In this document: positions 48,808 to 59,319 of the stretch, piece by piece
Layout: each line of letters begins with the position of its first letter
Numbering within the stretch: position 1 is the first letter of the stretch
Assembly (NCBI RefSeq): GCF_032854445.1
Contig: NC_088299.1
Span: 7,354,324 to 7,418,323 of the forward strand
From: Liolophura sinensis
Lineage: Eukaryota > Mollusca > Polyplacophora > Chitonida > Chitonidae
DNA length: 64,000 bases
Direction of reading: 5' to 3'
The notes under the pieces: generated by a model
Seen by the model: the letters and a program-made list of their open reading frames with translations, nothing else
The model's database searches: none
Told to the model about the DNA's origin: nothing
Translations under genes and position numbers: made by a program

Positions 48808-49427
48808 TTATAAAAAGTGATCAGAAACCCAGTGAAGAAATCAGTATGGTACACATCAAATCCCTTTCATCCATCCCTTCTGGTCTTCAATCAAAAAAAA
48901 AAAAACAACAACAACAACAGAACCAGAACATTTCACTGTGGAAAAGAAACGTTAGCTGGGTTGAACCTACATGCAGTTTACCAGGAGGCCAATATGGGAA
49001 TTTAGACTTCTGATGTTACAACATCATGATGACAGTGTCCTTGTACATCATACGAGGGCAAATTGGTGACTTTTAATAATATTGAACAATATCCACAATC
49101 CACCTAATTTACGGAATTGCCTAAAAAAAGCCAATGCTTAAATGGGCTGATTAACCCTACTATGCTCTAAAGGGATGCTACAATGATCCTGTAACATCAA
49201 AGCTCGAAACTCCCGTATTCTTCCAACGTGAACGCAATAGCAATATTAAATTGGTATAATCAAATCACATGTCTTTAAGTGTATACACCATAATTTTTTT
49301 GAATCTACAAACCTGTATAGGTAACCTGTTTTGACAAATCTGATTCATCCAAACAACTTCATAGGTGCACAACAAAACTAATTGATACATTGATTTGAAT
49401 GCCACACTCAAGAACAGTTCAGTTATA

Positions 49428-49618
49428 CCGTAATTCTTCAACCTTTTCGCATGTTTGCAAGGTGTTTATTTGGCCATATTCTAAAGGCTCGACAAAATTA
49501 TACATTTTGTGAAGCCCTGAAAATGGCCAATCCAACCAATGTAGTTTTGTCTACAAAATCAAATCATAAGTTGGCATAAATTGCTCTTTGATATGTGAAA
49601 GGGAAGAATAATTCGGGG
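49428..49618 (+). mobile_element. TA-target MITE, copy 6
   Basis: Left ccgtaattcttcaacctttt, internal tgaagccctgaaaatggcc, right gaagaataattcgggg, flanked by TA at 49426-49427 and 49619-49620. Confidence 0.85.
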
Positions 49619-49694
49619 TAACACACAGGTTCGAACAACACAAACTGAGTAAGTCAGCTTTTAAGGTCTCACAAAATGCATGTGAAGGGTAATG

Positions 49695-49946
49695 ATCATA
49701 TTAACCTTACTCTAAACCAAACGGTAAGTCCCAAACAAAAGAAGCACATATTAACCTTACTCCAAACCAAACAGTAAGTCCCAAACAAAAGAAGCACATA
49801 TTAACCTTACTCTAAACCAAACGGTACGTCCCAAACAAAAGAAGCACATATTAACCTTACTCTAAACCAAACTGTAAGTCCCAAACAAAAGAAGCACATA
49901 TTAACCTTACTCTAAACCAAACTGTAAGTCCCAAACAAAAGAAGCA
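49695..49946 (+). repeat. 50-bp tandem repeat, 5 copies
   Basis: The unit (ttaaccttactctaaaccaa, acggtaagtcccaaacaaaa, gaagcacata) repeats with an exact 50-base period at 49701, 49751, 49801, 49851 and 49901. Each unit carries 'ggtaagtc', a splice-donor-like sequence on the plus strand, opposite to WDR7 transcription. It lies about 120 bp from a WDR7 exon. Confidence 0.96.
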
Positions 49947-50051
49947 AGATAATACTGAAGTGACATACATAATACCAGTCTTGCAAAATAAATTGCTTCT
50001 AAGTAGTGTATAGTACATGTATTTCAAGCAGCAATTATTTAACTGTACTCA

Positions 50052-50294
<243 letters not shown>

Positions 50295-50829
50295 TCAATC
50301 ATTAATCAAGCTTTCTCATGGTTCCTACTCCTAGCATTGTTCTCAATCTGGAGAACTGGCATTGTCTCTCACAGGTTTAGCCTAGCTGGTTTCGACCCAA
50401 AATTTGTTTTTTTGGACACAGTTTTTTGTAACTGATGGCTTCCATGATCCTACGTCCCTGATTTGGACACCTTATTATAATTTTTGGCTGACCAGTGCGT
50501 GTGGGCAAATGTGGAAACAAGCTGGCTTTTGAAGAAGATACTACAATCTAAAAAGAATACTTATTTAGTAAAAGCAGCCTTGAATATTACAACACAGAAT
50601 ATGTGTATATGAATATTACGGGTCTAATCATTATGGAGACTTGAACTCCCCTCTCTGCCCCCGCTACATGTATCCCCAATCCACCCACGCCTTTTTTAAA
50701 GGAGCCGACATTTTTTTTTGCTTCCCACCTAATTAGTCATCCCTCCCCCCCATAAACTAGAAACTGGTCTGCTGCCCCTGTAATAAATATAACTCTCACA
50801 CTTCCATAGATGTTCACTTTAGTTTTAAA

Positions 50830-50915
50830 CAAATCCTTCATTGTGCCTATCACCTGCCGTTGTATAAGCGAAATATTCATAAGTACGGCATGAAACACTA
50901 AGCAAACAAATCACG
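50830..50915 (+). mobile_element. SINE family A tail fragment
   Basis: Contains cctgccgttgtataagcgaa, atattcataagtacggcatg, aaacactaagcaaac. Confidence 0.6.
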
Positions 50916-50987
50916 CCTTTTAGTTCACGATCTTTAGGATCTTGCCAGGATTTGTACCAGGCTATGGCACAAACTCAGTTGTATTAC

Positions 50988-51147
50988 CCTCTGGTCGCAG
51001 ATCTTTCTTGTCCAGAAGCTGGTATATGATGCACTGTGTGGCCGGGGCGACTATGATAGTGCCATCCTCCCTCCCACATACTAACTTCCCCTGAATAGGG
51101 ATGTAGATAGTGGCAGTGACCTCCAGTGACTTCCCATTCACGTCACA
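50988..51147 (-). CDS. WDR7: WDR7 exon
   Basis: 160 nt (model 166-218): CDVNGKSLEVTATIYIPIQG, KLVCGREDGTIIVAPATQ, then IIYQLLDKKDLRPE. The LVCGREDG..IV.PATQ block is diagnostic. The last G pairs with AT of the next exon. Confidence 0.96.
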
Positions 51148-52356
51148 CTATAAAATAAACATAACACAACACCTGGAAACTGGCACAGAAGTTCAGCGTA
51201 ATGTTATGCAAAAGCATATTTGAGGTTTTAGTATTTCCACAATATTTGACTTGTCATCTTCAGGCTATGTAAAAAGTCACACAAGTAGCTGGAATATCCA
51301 TGCAGTTCAGTCATACGAGCAATATAAAGCTCAGCAGGATTACATTGAGGTATGATTTAATGGAAGTAGCCACTGAAAAGCGCTAGAGGTATTAACACTC
51401 AGCTTAACACTTAAAGGCATAACATGCCCAACTGGGATGCAAACCTTCACTTTTGAATATAAAAAAAAATATACTATATATGTTCAGAACTGCTATCTCC
51501 ACAAAGAGATTTTGTAACATGCCAGGTGTCACCATTTACAATGGTATGTATCTAAATAAATACCAATAGAGTTCTATTCATTGTAAGTCATAAGTAAAGA
51601 GAATAAAAGAAAAATGGGGCATTAAAATCATCTAAATATAAAAGTAAATGTACTTTGAAGTTTAACCTTGCGTATATTAGTTTGTCTGTGAAAAACTTCA
51701 ACAGTTATTCAGGTCATTTCTTGATCACCCAACGCAAGCCAACAGGAAACGGGTTTATTCAAATTGTGAACTGGATTTGTATGTGGCATTGATTTATAAT
51801 GAATTTATTGTCGTTTCAAAAGACACCTTAAAGTGTCTGTTAAAACATAACGTATGCAAGACAGCAGATTATTTATATCTCCTGTGCTTCTAGGGCAAAG
51901 CTTAATTTATGAACTTCATGATCGCTGACTTCACTTCTGCTTTATATTTCATGAAAGATATGTATTCTTGCTATTATTTTCAGTCAGTTTCGAAAAAAAA
52001 TAAGAAGTTGAAAAATCTACCCCTGTGTTACGTACTAGTATTTATAACACTTTAGCACAGTTTCAGTCATATGGTTGTTAGAATAAACAGTCCTTATTGT
52101 TTTTCGGAGTATCTATGCGTTTGCATTATGCCAAGTTTATTGGAGGATAGTTCAGAAAAAAATGAATTCCTTTCTTTAGACTTTGCATTCCTGTATACAT
52201 ACAGTCCTTGGTGTGTAACATGGTACATTCAAGAAGTTTTTCACTTATATCATATTCATTAGGTTATAAGTGAAGGAGACCGCTGTCATTTGTCACGTAC
52301 CTGTCAAACAGCCTGACTGAAAGCCAAAGCTAAAACAGCTGGACTCAAGCATGCAC
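51148..52356. other. WDR7 intron, part without recognised repeats
   Basis: AT-rich intron sequence. No motif or repeat matched elsewhere in the window up to the SINE at 52357. Confidence 0.5.
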
Positions 52357-52575
52357 CCAGAAGCCTCCAAACAATGCGGTCGCTATGAGTTCAAGTCCAA
52401 CTCATGCTGGTTTCGTCTACGGCCATATGTGGGAAGGTCTTGCAGCAACCTGCGGATGGTTGTGGGTTTCCCCTGGTCTCTGCCTGGTTTCCTCCCACCA
52501 TAATGCTGGCCGCCGTCGTATAAGTGAAATATCTCTTGAGTACGACGTAAAACACTAATCACATAAATAAATAAA
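52357..52575 (+). mobile_element. SINE family A with perfect 11-bp TSD
   Basis: Starts cccagaagcctccaaacaat, B box gctatgagttcaagtcc, body ctgcctggtttcctcccacc, hairpin arms cgtcgta (52514-52520) and tacgacg (52541-52547), tail acataaataaataaa. Flanks tcaagcatgca (52346-52356 and 52576-52586) are identical. The A-box part of the head is missing. Confidence 0.9.
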
Positions 52576-53114
52576 TCAAGCATGCAGCCTCATGGGTCTA
52601 GGATGTGTTTGTTGAGCCAGCATTTTAGTAATCTGAGGCAGCAAGGGCTTCTAGTTAGTGACATATATGTTACATTTTTGTGTGATCTAGACTAAATACA
52701 AAGTCATGTCAACAGGTGAAGAAATTCAGCTACCTGTATACTAAATGGAAAATTCCTTGACATCTGGTCAAACAGAAATCAACAGGCCGTCCGATGAATT
52801 CTAACACAGCATCTTTGAAAAATCTCAAGAACTGCCTGATTGCAACAAAACTTTAGCAATCACTTAAGCAAGGGTTATTTTTTGAACAGGTAAACTGTCA
52901 TCCCATCCAGAAGTGTACAGTGATGTAAAAGTGTCAAATATTGTAAGGTACTCAAAATGAAATTTTGGTTCTGTTCCTGTTTACTTTTGGCAATTCCTGA
53001 ATAGAGCATTCTGTCTATCATTAAAATAAAAGCTGTAATTTGAGGGAAAAAAACTAAAGATTCAGGAGAAAGGCTTGCTACTCCAGGTCCATATAATGAA
53101 TACAATAGTCTCAC

Positions 53115-53203
53115 CAGTTTGTCAATGATGCCAGCAGGTGGCTGTTGTTGATGGACATTCTTCCAGATTGTCTGTAACATAGCCTGTCCTTTTGGTTTTA
53201 AGA
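53115..53203 (-). CDS. WDR7: WDR7 exon
   Basis: 89 nt (model 136-165): VLKPKGQAMLQTIWKNVHQQ, QPPAGIIDKL. P.PAGIID.L is the conserved core. Acceptor tgttacag, donor CTG/GTGAGA. Confidence 0.93.
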
Positions 53204-53749
53204 CTGTAACAGAAAACAGTAATTGAAAACACCTCGTCCTTTGATTCCAGAATTCTAGAAGAGAAAACAAAACAGAAGTGTGATTTTCTGATGAAAACCA
53301 TCCAAGATAATTTGTAATACCACTTGACTTTTACTCCTCAGCACTGCATGCCAAAACAGAAAGTGAAAATAAAAATACATCACTTGAACAGTACCTATAC
53401 AGGAATCCAAGCTACATGTTTGTTTCAATGATAATACTGGACCCCCTGAATCAATGAATACCCATATGGCTGAAGTAGTAAGGTAACCTTTGTACTGAAG
53501 TAAATTGTTTCTTTGGGGATTAGTACCACTTCATTTTTGATTTGTGATATTGAAATGAAGTAAGAGAGTCAAAGAAATGGCCTCTCCAGAATGGTTGTTA
53601 ACTCAAAAGCGTTCACAACATTTTGCTTTGCAGACACCTGAACCCAGGCAGGTTGTAAAGCTCAATGAGAAAACAGACCCTTTCTAACTAGGCAAAGATT
53701 TCCCTGCTAGCCACTAAACTGATAAATAACACACGTGTGGAAAGTTTGC

Positions 53750-53872
53750 CAGAGCCTTGCCAGTGGTCAGTGGTTTACTGTGGGTATTCTGATTTCCTCC
53801 ATAAACTAAACATCATGCAACTGAAGAATTCTTGAGTGGGGCATATAACAATAAATAAATCAACAAATCCTG
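53750..53872 (+). mobile_element. SINE family C 3' part
   Basis: Contains gccagtggtcagtggtttac, tgtgggtattctgatttcct, ccataaactaaacatcatgc and gaattcttgagtggggcata with an aaataaatca tail. Confidence 0.55.
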
Positions 53873-53887
53873 AAGCATGTTTGGTTC

Positions 53888-53945
53888 GCCACGATATGAC
53901 TAAAATATTGCTGATGTGGTGTAAAGCCATAATCATTCACTCATT
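53888..53945 (+). mobile_element. Solo SINE 3' end (hairpin type D), third copy
   Basis: Reads cgccacgatatgactaaaat, attgctgatgtggtgtaaag, ccataatcattcactcattt. One stem pair is a G-T wobble (cgccac with gtggtg). Flanks share only agcatgtt or similar, so the target duplication is weak. Confidence 0.7.
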
Positions 53946-54141
53946 TGAGCATGTTGAACGTGAAGGATTTTGAACCGAAGAAATCAGTATATTTATCTTA
54001 TGGATGATTCGGTAGCCTGGATAAAATGTGTCAACATCTGCAGATTCATTTGTGATGATTATTATCAATGAGTACTGATAACACAGACCACAGGTCTAAA
54101 CATTATCGAGATTTGAACTCCTCTCTTTGCCCCTGTATCAC

Positions 54142-54310
54142 CTGGCAGCCTGTCAAAGCTCTCCTGTCTCACGAGCTTCATCTGCCTCTCCGAGACCTCT
54201 GGCAGCTTCCACATGACGATCTGGCCGGCTGAGTCTCCGCGTAACAACAGACGGGTGTGGTTATCTCTGGTACCCAGGTGGTATGTCATGGCAGGCGTGC
54301 ACTCTAGGGG
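54142..54310 (-). CDS. WDR7: WDR7 exon with WD blade GDSAGQIVMW
   Basis: 169 nt (model 80-135): PLECTPAMTYHLGTRDNHTR, LLLRGDSAGQIVMWKLPEVS, VRQESFDRLP. LL.GDS.G...W is a WD-repeat strand pair. Donor CCAG/GTGATA. Confidence 0.96.
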
Positions 54311-54492
54311 CTGTTAGAGACACCTCATGTTACAAACATGGTTTAGCACAATTGGAATTAGTTTATTTCACACATAAAGTGAAACACAATGCACATGTAT
54401 ACCTGAATACATCATCTGGCTAATTATCAGGTGGGACTTGGAAGCGTTTTAATATTTAATTTTGCCACTTTGCCTTGGGTTCAACATTGAAT

Positions 54493-55090
54493 TCAAAGGT
54501 GGACAAAATGTAAAAATGACACAGTTCAGATGAAAGAGAGCGAAAAGTTTGTAAATGTGGTCTTCAATCTTTTTTTTTTTTGATTTTTATTTTAAAGAGA
54601 AATTGACACTGGAAAATCATTTCTGTATGTTGTATATTTGGGACCACATTTTGGTGCATAAAGTCTTTGTGTAATAATGTTATAAATAATGATGTAACAC
54701 ATGTTTAATAAACATATTTGCACTAGAATTTGGTCTTTTCAGCTAACAAATGTGTTCAACCTGGATTTTGATCATATTTATATTTTTGATAAAATCATAA
54801 ATATTATCATAATTCAGATTAAAAGATATGTTTGGACATAAAGAACAAATTTACATTCAAATATATTTACTAGACAGGTATCATATCCTCACTTAAAATA
54901 TTATTATGAAACAACAATAAATACCAAAAGGTCATCCCAAACACCCACTGTATAAAAATATTTTCAAATTCCCTTTTATCCTGGGAAAGAAAAAATCAAA
55001 AAAATATATTAAAGACCACATTTGTAAATAAGTTTTGACGCTCTTTCATCCGATTTTGGCATCATTTGTATGTTTTCATCTCCTTTAAAG
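54493..55090. mobile_element. About 600-bp element with long imperfect inverted repeats
   Basis: The left arm (54493-54592) has aaaggtggac, gatgaaagag, gtttgtaaatgtggtcttca and a T run with gattttt. The right arm (54985-55090) is the inverted counterpart: aaaatcaaaaaaatatatta, aagaccacatttgtaaata, gctctttcatc, cctttaaagg. About 100 bp can pair. No coding sequence is present. It lies in a WDR7 intron and is probably a non-autonomous foldback or MITE-type element. Confidence 0.65.
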
Positions 55091-55099
55091 GTGGACTGC

Positions 55100-56037
55100 A
55101 AATTGTTTGATCTGAAACTGATAGTTATTAAATACAGTATTTGACCTCAAAATTGAAAAATAAGCGCAGGTTTAGAGGCAAATGAAAGTACTATAATTAC
55201 TTTTCATGCTGAAACTTGCATTCTTTCAATAGCATATCATCCTACCTTTCAAATACATGTAAACATCAAGACACCTTTTCAAGATTAACTGAACTCTTGA
55301 GTAGCTTTTTGGGGAAACGCACATACCTATAGTACACGAGGATAATTGTGTTACATTTTGGTCACCTGATAAATTTGGTAATCACTGCATTTCCACAGTT
55401 TTCAAGATATATAAATGCAATATTTGCAAACTCTGAACATAGTGTATCTGCTGAAACAAATCAATCCTTCTTGAGAAAAAGGTTATCCATTTTTCTTATC
55501 AATGGCAATATGATGGCAAAAATAGATAATGCATCTCTGAATTGGCATACTGAATGCTGCTCTTCTTGCATGTATGCAACCTGCAGCTTTTGCCTGACTC
55601 TTGAATATTAAACAAGACAAATCTGGAGAGTCTACAATTTGCTCAAAATGGCATTGATTGTTCCCCTTGGGTTTTGGCATATCGTAATGTCAAAGTGGAC
55701 TTAGTCCATTCGTCTAAATATCAACAGAATCGCAGAAACAACAACATTTTTTAAAACATGAATGACAGGGTCCACCATGACATCACAATGAGCTAAAAAC
55801 CAAGAAAGGAATGGACATTTTCAGAACAATGTTGGGCTAGATTAACATCAAATATATTTTAACCAAATTCTCATGAAGAAATCTCTGATAATGTTATACA
55901 ATAACAGAAAATAAAAACTTTTTTTTTGTTGAAACAATTTTTACAAAAATATTAAAGGCTTTACAGTTATTATAGTTGCATGAAGCATCTGATTCAAGAA
56001 GGCTGGGGTCAACGTACAACAACAACAACAGACTGAC
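55100..56037. other. WDR7 intron without recognised repeats
   Basis: AT-rich sequence. Open frames here (for example 55348-55611 plus) have no splice context and no recognisable domain. Confidence 0.5.
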
Positions 56038-56128
56038 CTTTTCTGTGTAGACATCCAGGACATAATAAGCATGGGGAGCGCTGGTTAATGGGTTGTGATG
56101 ATGGTACTCCGTGCTCCCTGCCGTGGCA
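56038..56128 (-). CDS. WDR7: WDR7 exon, variable segment
   Basis: 91 nt (model 49-79): ATAGSTEYHHHNPLTSAPHA, YYVLDVYTEK. Weakly conserved, but in phase on both sides: AA plus T gives Asn with the preceding exon and AAG closes before PLEC. Acceptor tttttag, donor AAG/GTCAGT. Confidence 0.85.
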
Positions 56129-56616
56129 CTAAAAACAACAACATCGACACATTTAACACCAATAACCATAGGTAAAACCCACATTGTTTCCAGATGACCA
56201 GGTAACTTTCTACAACAAGGAACCATGTCATGACCCAATTAAGATCCTTCTGCCCCTTTAATGAAGAATAAGACTTCAAATTGTCAATCACATTTAAAGT
56301 TGATTTATAAACAGTTCAGCTGAAGAGTTAAGACTCTGAAGCAGGTGCATGATTGATAACTAATCTCAACTTTTTATATCAAGTATTTCCACGGTTAATG
56401 AATGAAATACTATATATGTGGTGACCAAATATGCTGTTATAACCTTTGAGAAATGATTGCACCTAGGTATTAAAAACTGAATTCGTCAAGACCCTATACA
56501 ACAGTTTTTGGTCAAAGCTACATATGCATGGTTACTTCCCTTGGCATCTGCTGGTCAGCCCCGTCTGCTGGTGAACATCAGTTTATTAGGTGCAACTGTT
56601 AGCTTTTCATGAATCA

Positions 56617-56810
56617 CCCTAATTCCTCATTTTTCAGCGCATATGAAAGAGTAACTTTCACTGAGATTTATGCAACTAAGTTGGCTGGGCTGACAAATTT
56701 CAGGACTTCACAAAAAGTATAATTTTATCAGTCATCATTAGTTTTTGTAAGTTCTCAGAATATGCTTGAATAAACACCTTGGAAACAAGCTAAAAGGTTA
56801 AGAATTACAG
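56617..56810 (-). mobile_element. TA-target MITE, copy 7
   Basis: Left ccctaattcctcattttt, reverse-oriented inner blocks (ggacttcacaaaaagtataa, aaacaccttggaaac), right aaaaggttaagaattacag followed by TA (56811-56812). Confidence 0.78.
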
Positions 56811-57859
56811 TATACTGTAATATTAGTCATCTACCAACATACACGGTAAAGAAGAATTTACTAACATATACTGTAACGAGGAATTTACTAACATATACTG
56901 TAAAGAAGATTTTATAAACACTTGGCCCGTCTGGTCAAGAGAAGCCAGTAGCACACTTTATACATGTTACAGAGGCAGCTGCAGAACGTGAAAGAGGTGC
57001 GAACGCTAATCTAAATACAACAACAGACAGCTACACAACAATAAGGACACAAATAAGACAGTTGCATCTCCAAAAAAGCTTTCATCTTAACTCAGACTAC
57101 AAATATATAACAAAAATGTTGAAGAATCACAGCACACAAGTATCCTACAATCTACACATACAAGAACAACATAGAAAAATACACGCAACACTCATGTAGC
57201 TATGTAAGCTGACAACGAAGAGAGAGTTTAATGGAGAGGGGAAAAATATGAAAATATGAAAACATGAAACGGAGAAAAGACACAAGCAACAAGCACAAAC
57301 ATCTACCTCCATCCAGAGTGAGTATAAAGCTAGACTGTTTAATAAAACTGCACGTGCTATGTGGAATTACTCACAGTTACATGATGGAACTGTTCTTCCA
57401 TTAAAATTAATGTGTAGTTTTGTCTGTAATAATGTCAAAAGTCGGCTACAAAAAGCAGCATGATTCTAAACTAATATTAGGAGTTGCTAAGACAAGGTTG
57501 ATGCCTTGGTTGGTCAATGAACCACTTTTCAGATGTTCATTGCGAAAAGGAGGTTCTTCAATGAATTGATATTGCTCTACCACATGACAGCAACCTTGTC
57601 TTTAAAACAGCTTTAATATTAAGAGCCAGACAAGAGAGATATTATCAGCTGTGTAGAGGGGTAAAAAAATCTTTGAAATAATTTAAAACATGAAACATTT
57701 AAAATCTTTTTATATTTGTAGTGGGTACTTTCCAAAGAGAAGTACAAGTGCATTAATGGACTAATTTCCCAGGGTAATAATGATCATGTCTTGGTAATGT
57801 TTTACATGTGTGTGCATCAACAAAACATACCTTTTCACAGATTGGCTGATGAAGTGTTT

Positions 57860-58053
57860 ATTTATTTATTTGATTGGTGTTTTACGTGGTACTCCAGAAT
57901 ATTTCACTTATACGCCCAACGACCAGTGTTAAGGTGGGAGGAAACCGGGCAGAGCCCAGGGGAAACCCACAACCATCAAAAGGTTGCTTGCAGACCTTTC
58001 CACGTGCAGCCAGAGAGGAATCCAGCATGAGCCAGACTAGAACTCATACTGAC
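57860..58053 (-). mobile_element. SINE family A with perfect 14-bp TSD
   Basis: Minus-strand: tatgagttctagtctggctc, atgctggattcctctctggc, ccggtttcctcccacc, hairpin tail and (AAAT)n. Flanks ctgatgaagtgttt (57846-57859 and 58054-58067) are identical. The head is truncated at the B-box. Confidence 0.9.
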
Positions 58054-58418
58054 CTGATGAAGTGTTTCGATTTGGACAATAGTAATATGGTCCACATGAA
58101 GCTGTATTCGTTTTTGCGCAAATCTCATGAGAGCGGCATGATAGCAGAATGCAAGACGTCAGTTCACGGATTAATACAAGTCTGACAACCAGTTTAATAA
58201 ATGATGTCAGAAAACTGATATCCTAAGTTAAATTGTTCCATATTCCTTTCATATGTGTCCAAAGTATCTCATTTATTTTAAGTTAAAACACCCTGGTAGA
58301 TAAATAATCATAATGAGGCACAACTGTCTAGTGTAAAATGATAGGCCTTCTTGTAATGTGTTACTGCTATACTTGTGATATTTACTCTTGCCACCTATGG
58401 TTAACTTTATAGTGCCGT

Positions 58419-59288
58419 GTGAAAATCATCAACATACAGCAGAGCTGTGTCCAAATCATTAACACACAGCAATATTGTGTGAAAACCATCAACATACAGC
58501 GATGCTGTGTCCAAATCATTAACATACAGCAATACTGTGTGAAAACCATCAACATACAGCAGCACTGTGTCCAAATCATTAACATACAGCAATATTGTGT
58601 GAAAACCATCAACATAGAGCAGCACTGTGTCCAAATCATTAACATACAGCAATACTGTGTGAAAACCATCAACATACAGCAGTGTTGTGTGAAAACCATC
58701 AACTTACAGCAATGCTATGTCCAAATCATTAACACACAGCAATGCTGTGTGAAAACCATCAACATACAGCAGTGTTGTGTGAAAACCATCAACTTACAGC
58801 AATGCTGTGTCCAAATCATTAACATACAGCAATGTTGTGTGAAAATCATCAACATACAGCAGTGGTGTGTGAAAACCATCAACTTACAGCAATGCTGTGT
58901 CCAAATCATTAACATACAGCAATGCTGTGTGAAAACCATCAACATACAGCAGTGGTGTGTGAAAACCATCAACATACAGCAGTGGTAAGTGAAAACCATC
59001 AACATACAGTAGTGTTGTGTAAAAACCATCACCTTACAGCAATGCTGTGTCCAAATCATTAACATACAGCAATGCTGTGTGAAAACCATCAACATACTGC
59101 AGTGGTGTGTAAAAAACATCATCATACAGCAGTGGTGTGTGAAAACCATCAACATACAGCAATGCTGTGTGAAAACCATCAACATACAGCAGTGGTGTGT
59201 GAAAACCATCAACATACAGCAGTGGTGTGTGAAAACCATCATCATACAGCAGTGGTGTGTGAAAACCATCAACATACAGTAATGCTGT
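58419..59288 (+). repeat. 30-bp satellite, about 29 units, two alternating monomers
   Basis: Monomer 1 reads gtgtccaaatcattaacat then acagcaatgct; monomer 2 reads gtgtgaaaaccatcaacat then acagcagtggt. The first half of the array alternates 1-2 regularly, the 3' end is nearly all monomer 2. Because 30 is divisible by 3, open frames run through both strands; they are artefacts. It lies in the largest WDR7 intron. Confidence 0.97.
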
Positions 59289-59307
59289 ACAGCATTACTG
59301 TATGTTG
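59270..59307. repeat. Perfect 38-bp palindrome closing the 30-bp satellite
   Basis: The left arm is caacatacagtaatgctgt (59270-59288), part of the last satellite unit; the right arm (59289-59307) is its exact reverse complement with no spacer. A cruciform or hairpin is possible in single-stranded DNA or in RNA. Confidence 0.98.
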
Positions 59308-59319
59308 TATACATGTACT

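Noticed and set aside
58419-59288. Regularly spaced repeats resembling a CRISPR array
   Set aside because: There are no unique spacers between repeats, no cas genes, and the genome is eukaryotic. The pattern is a two-monomer satellite.
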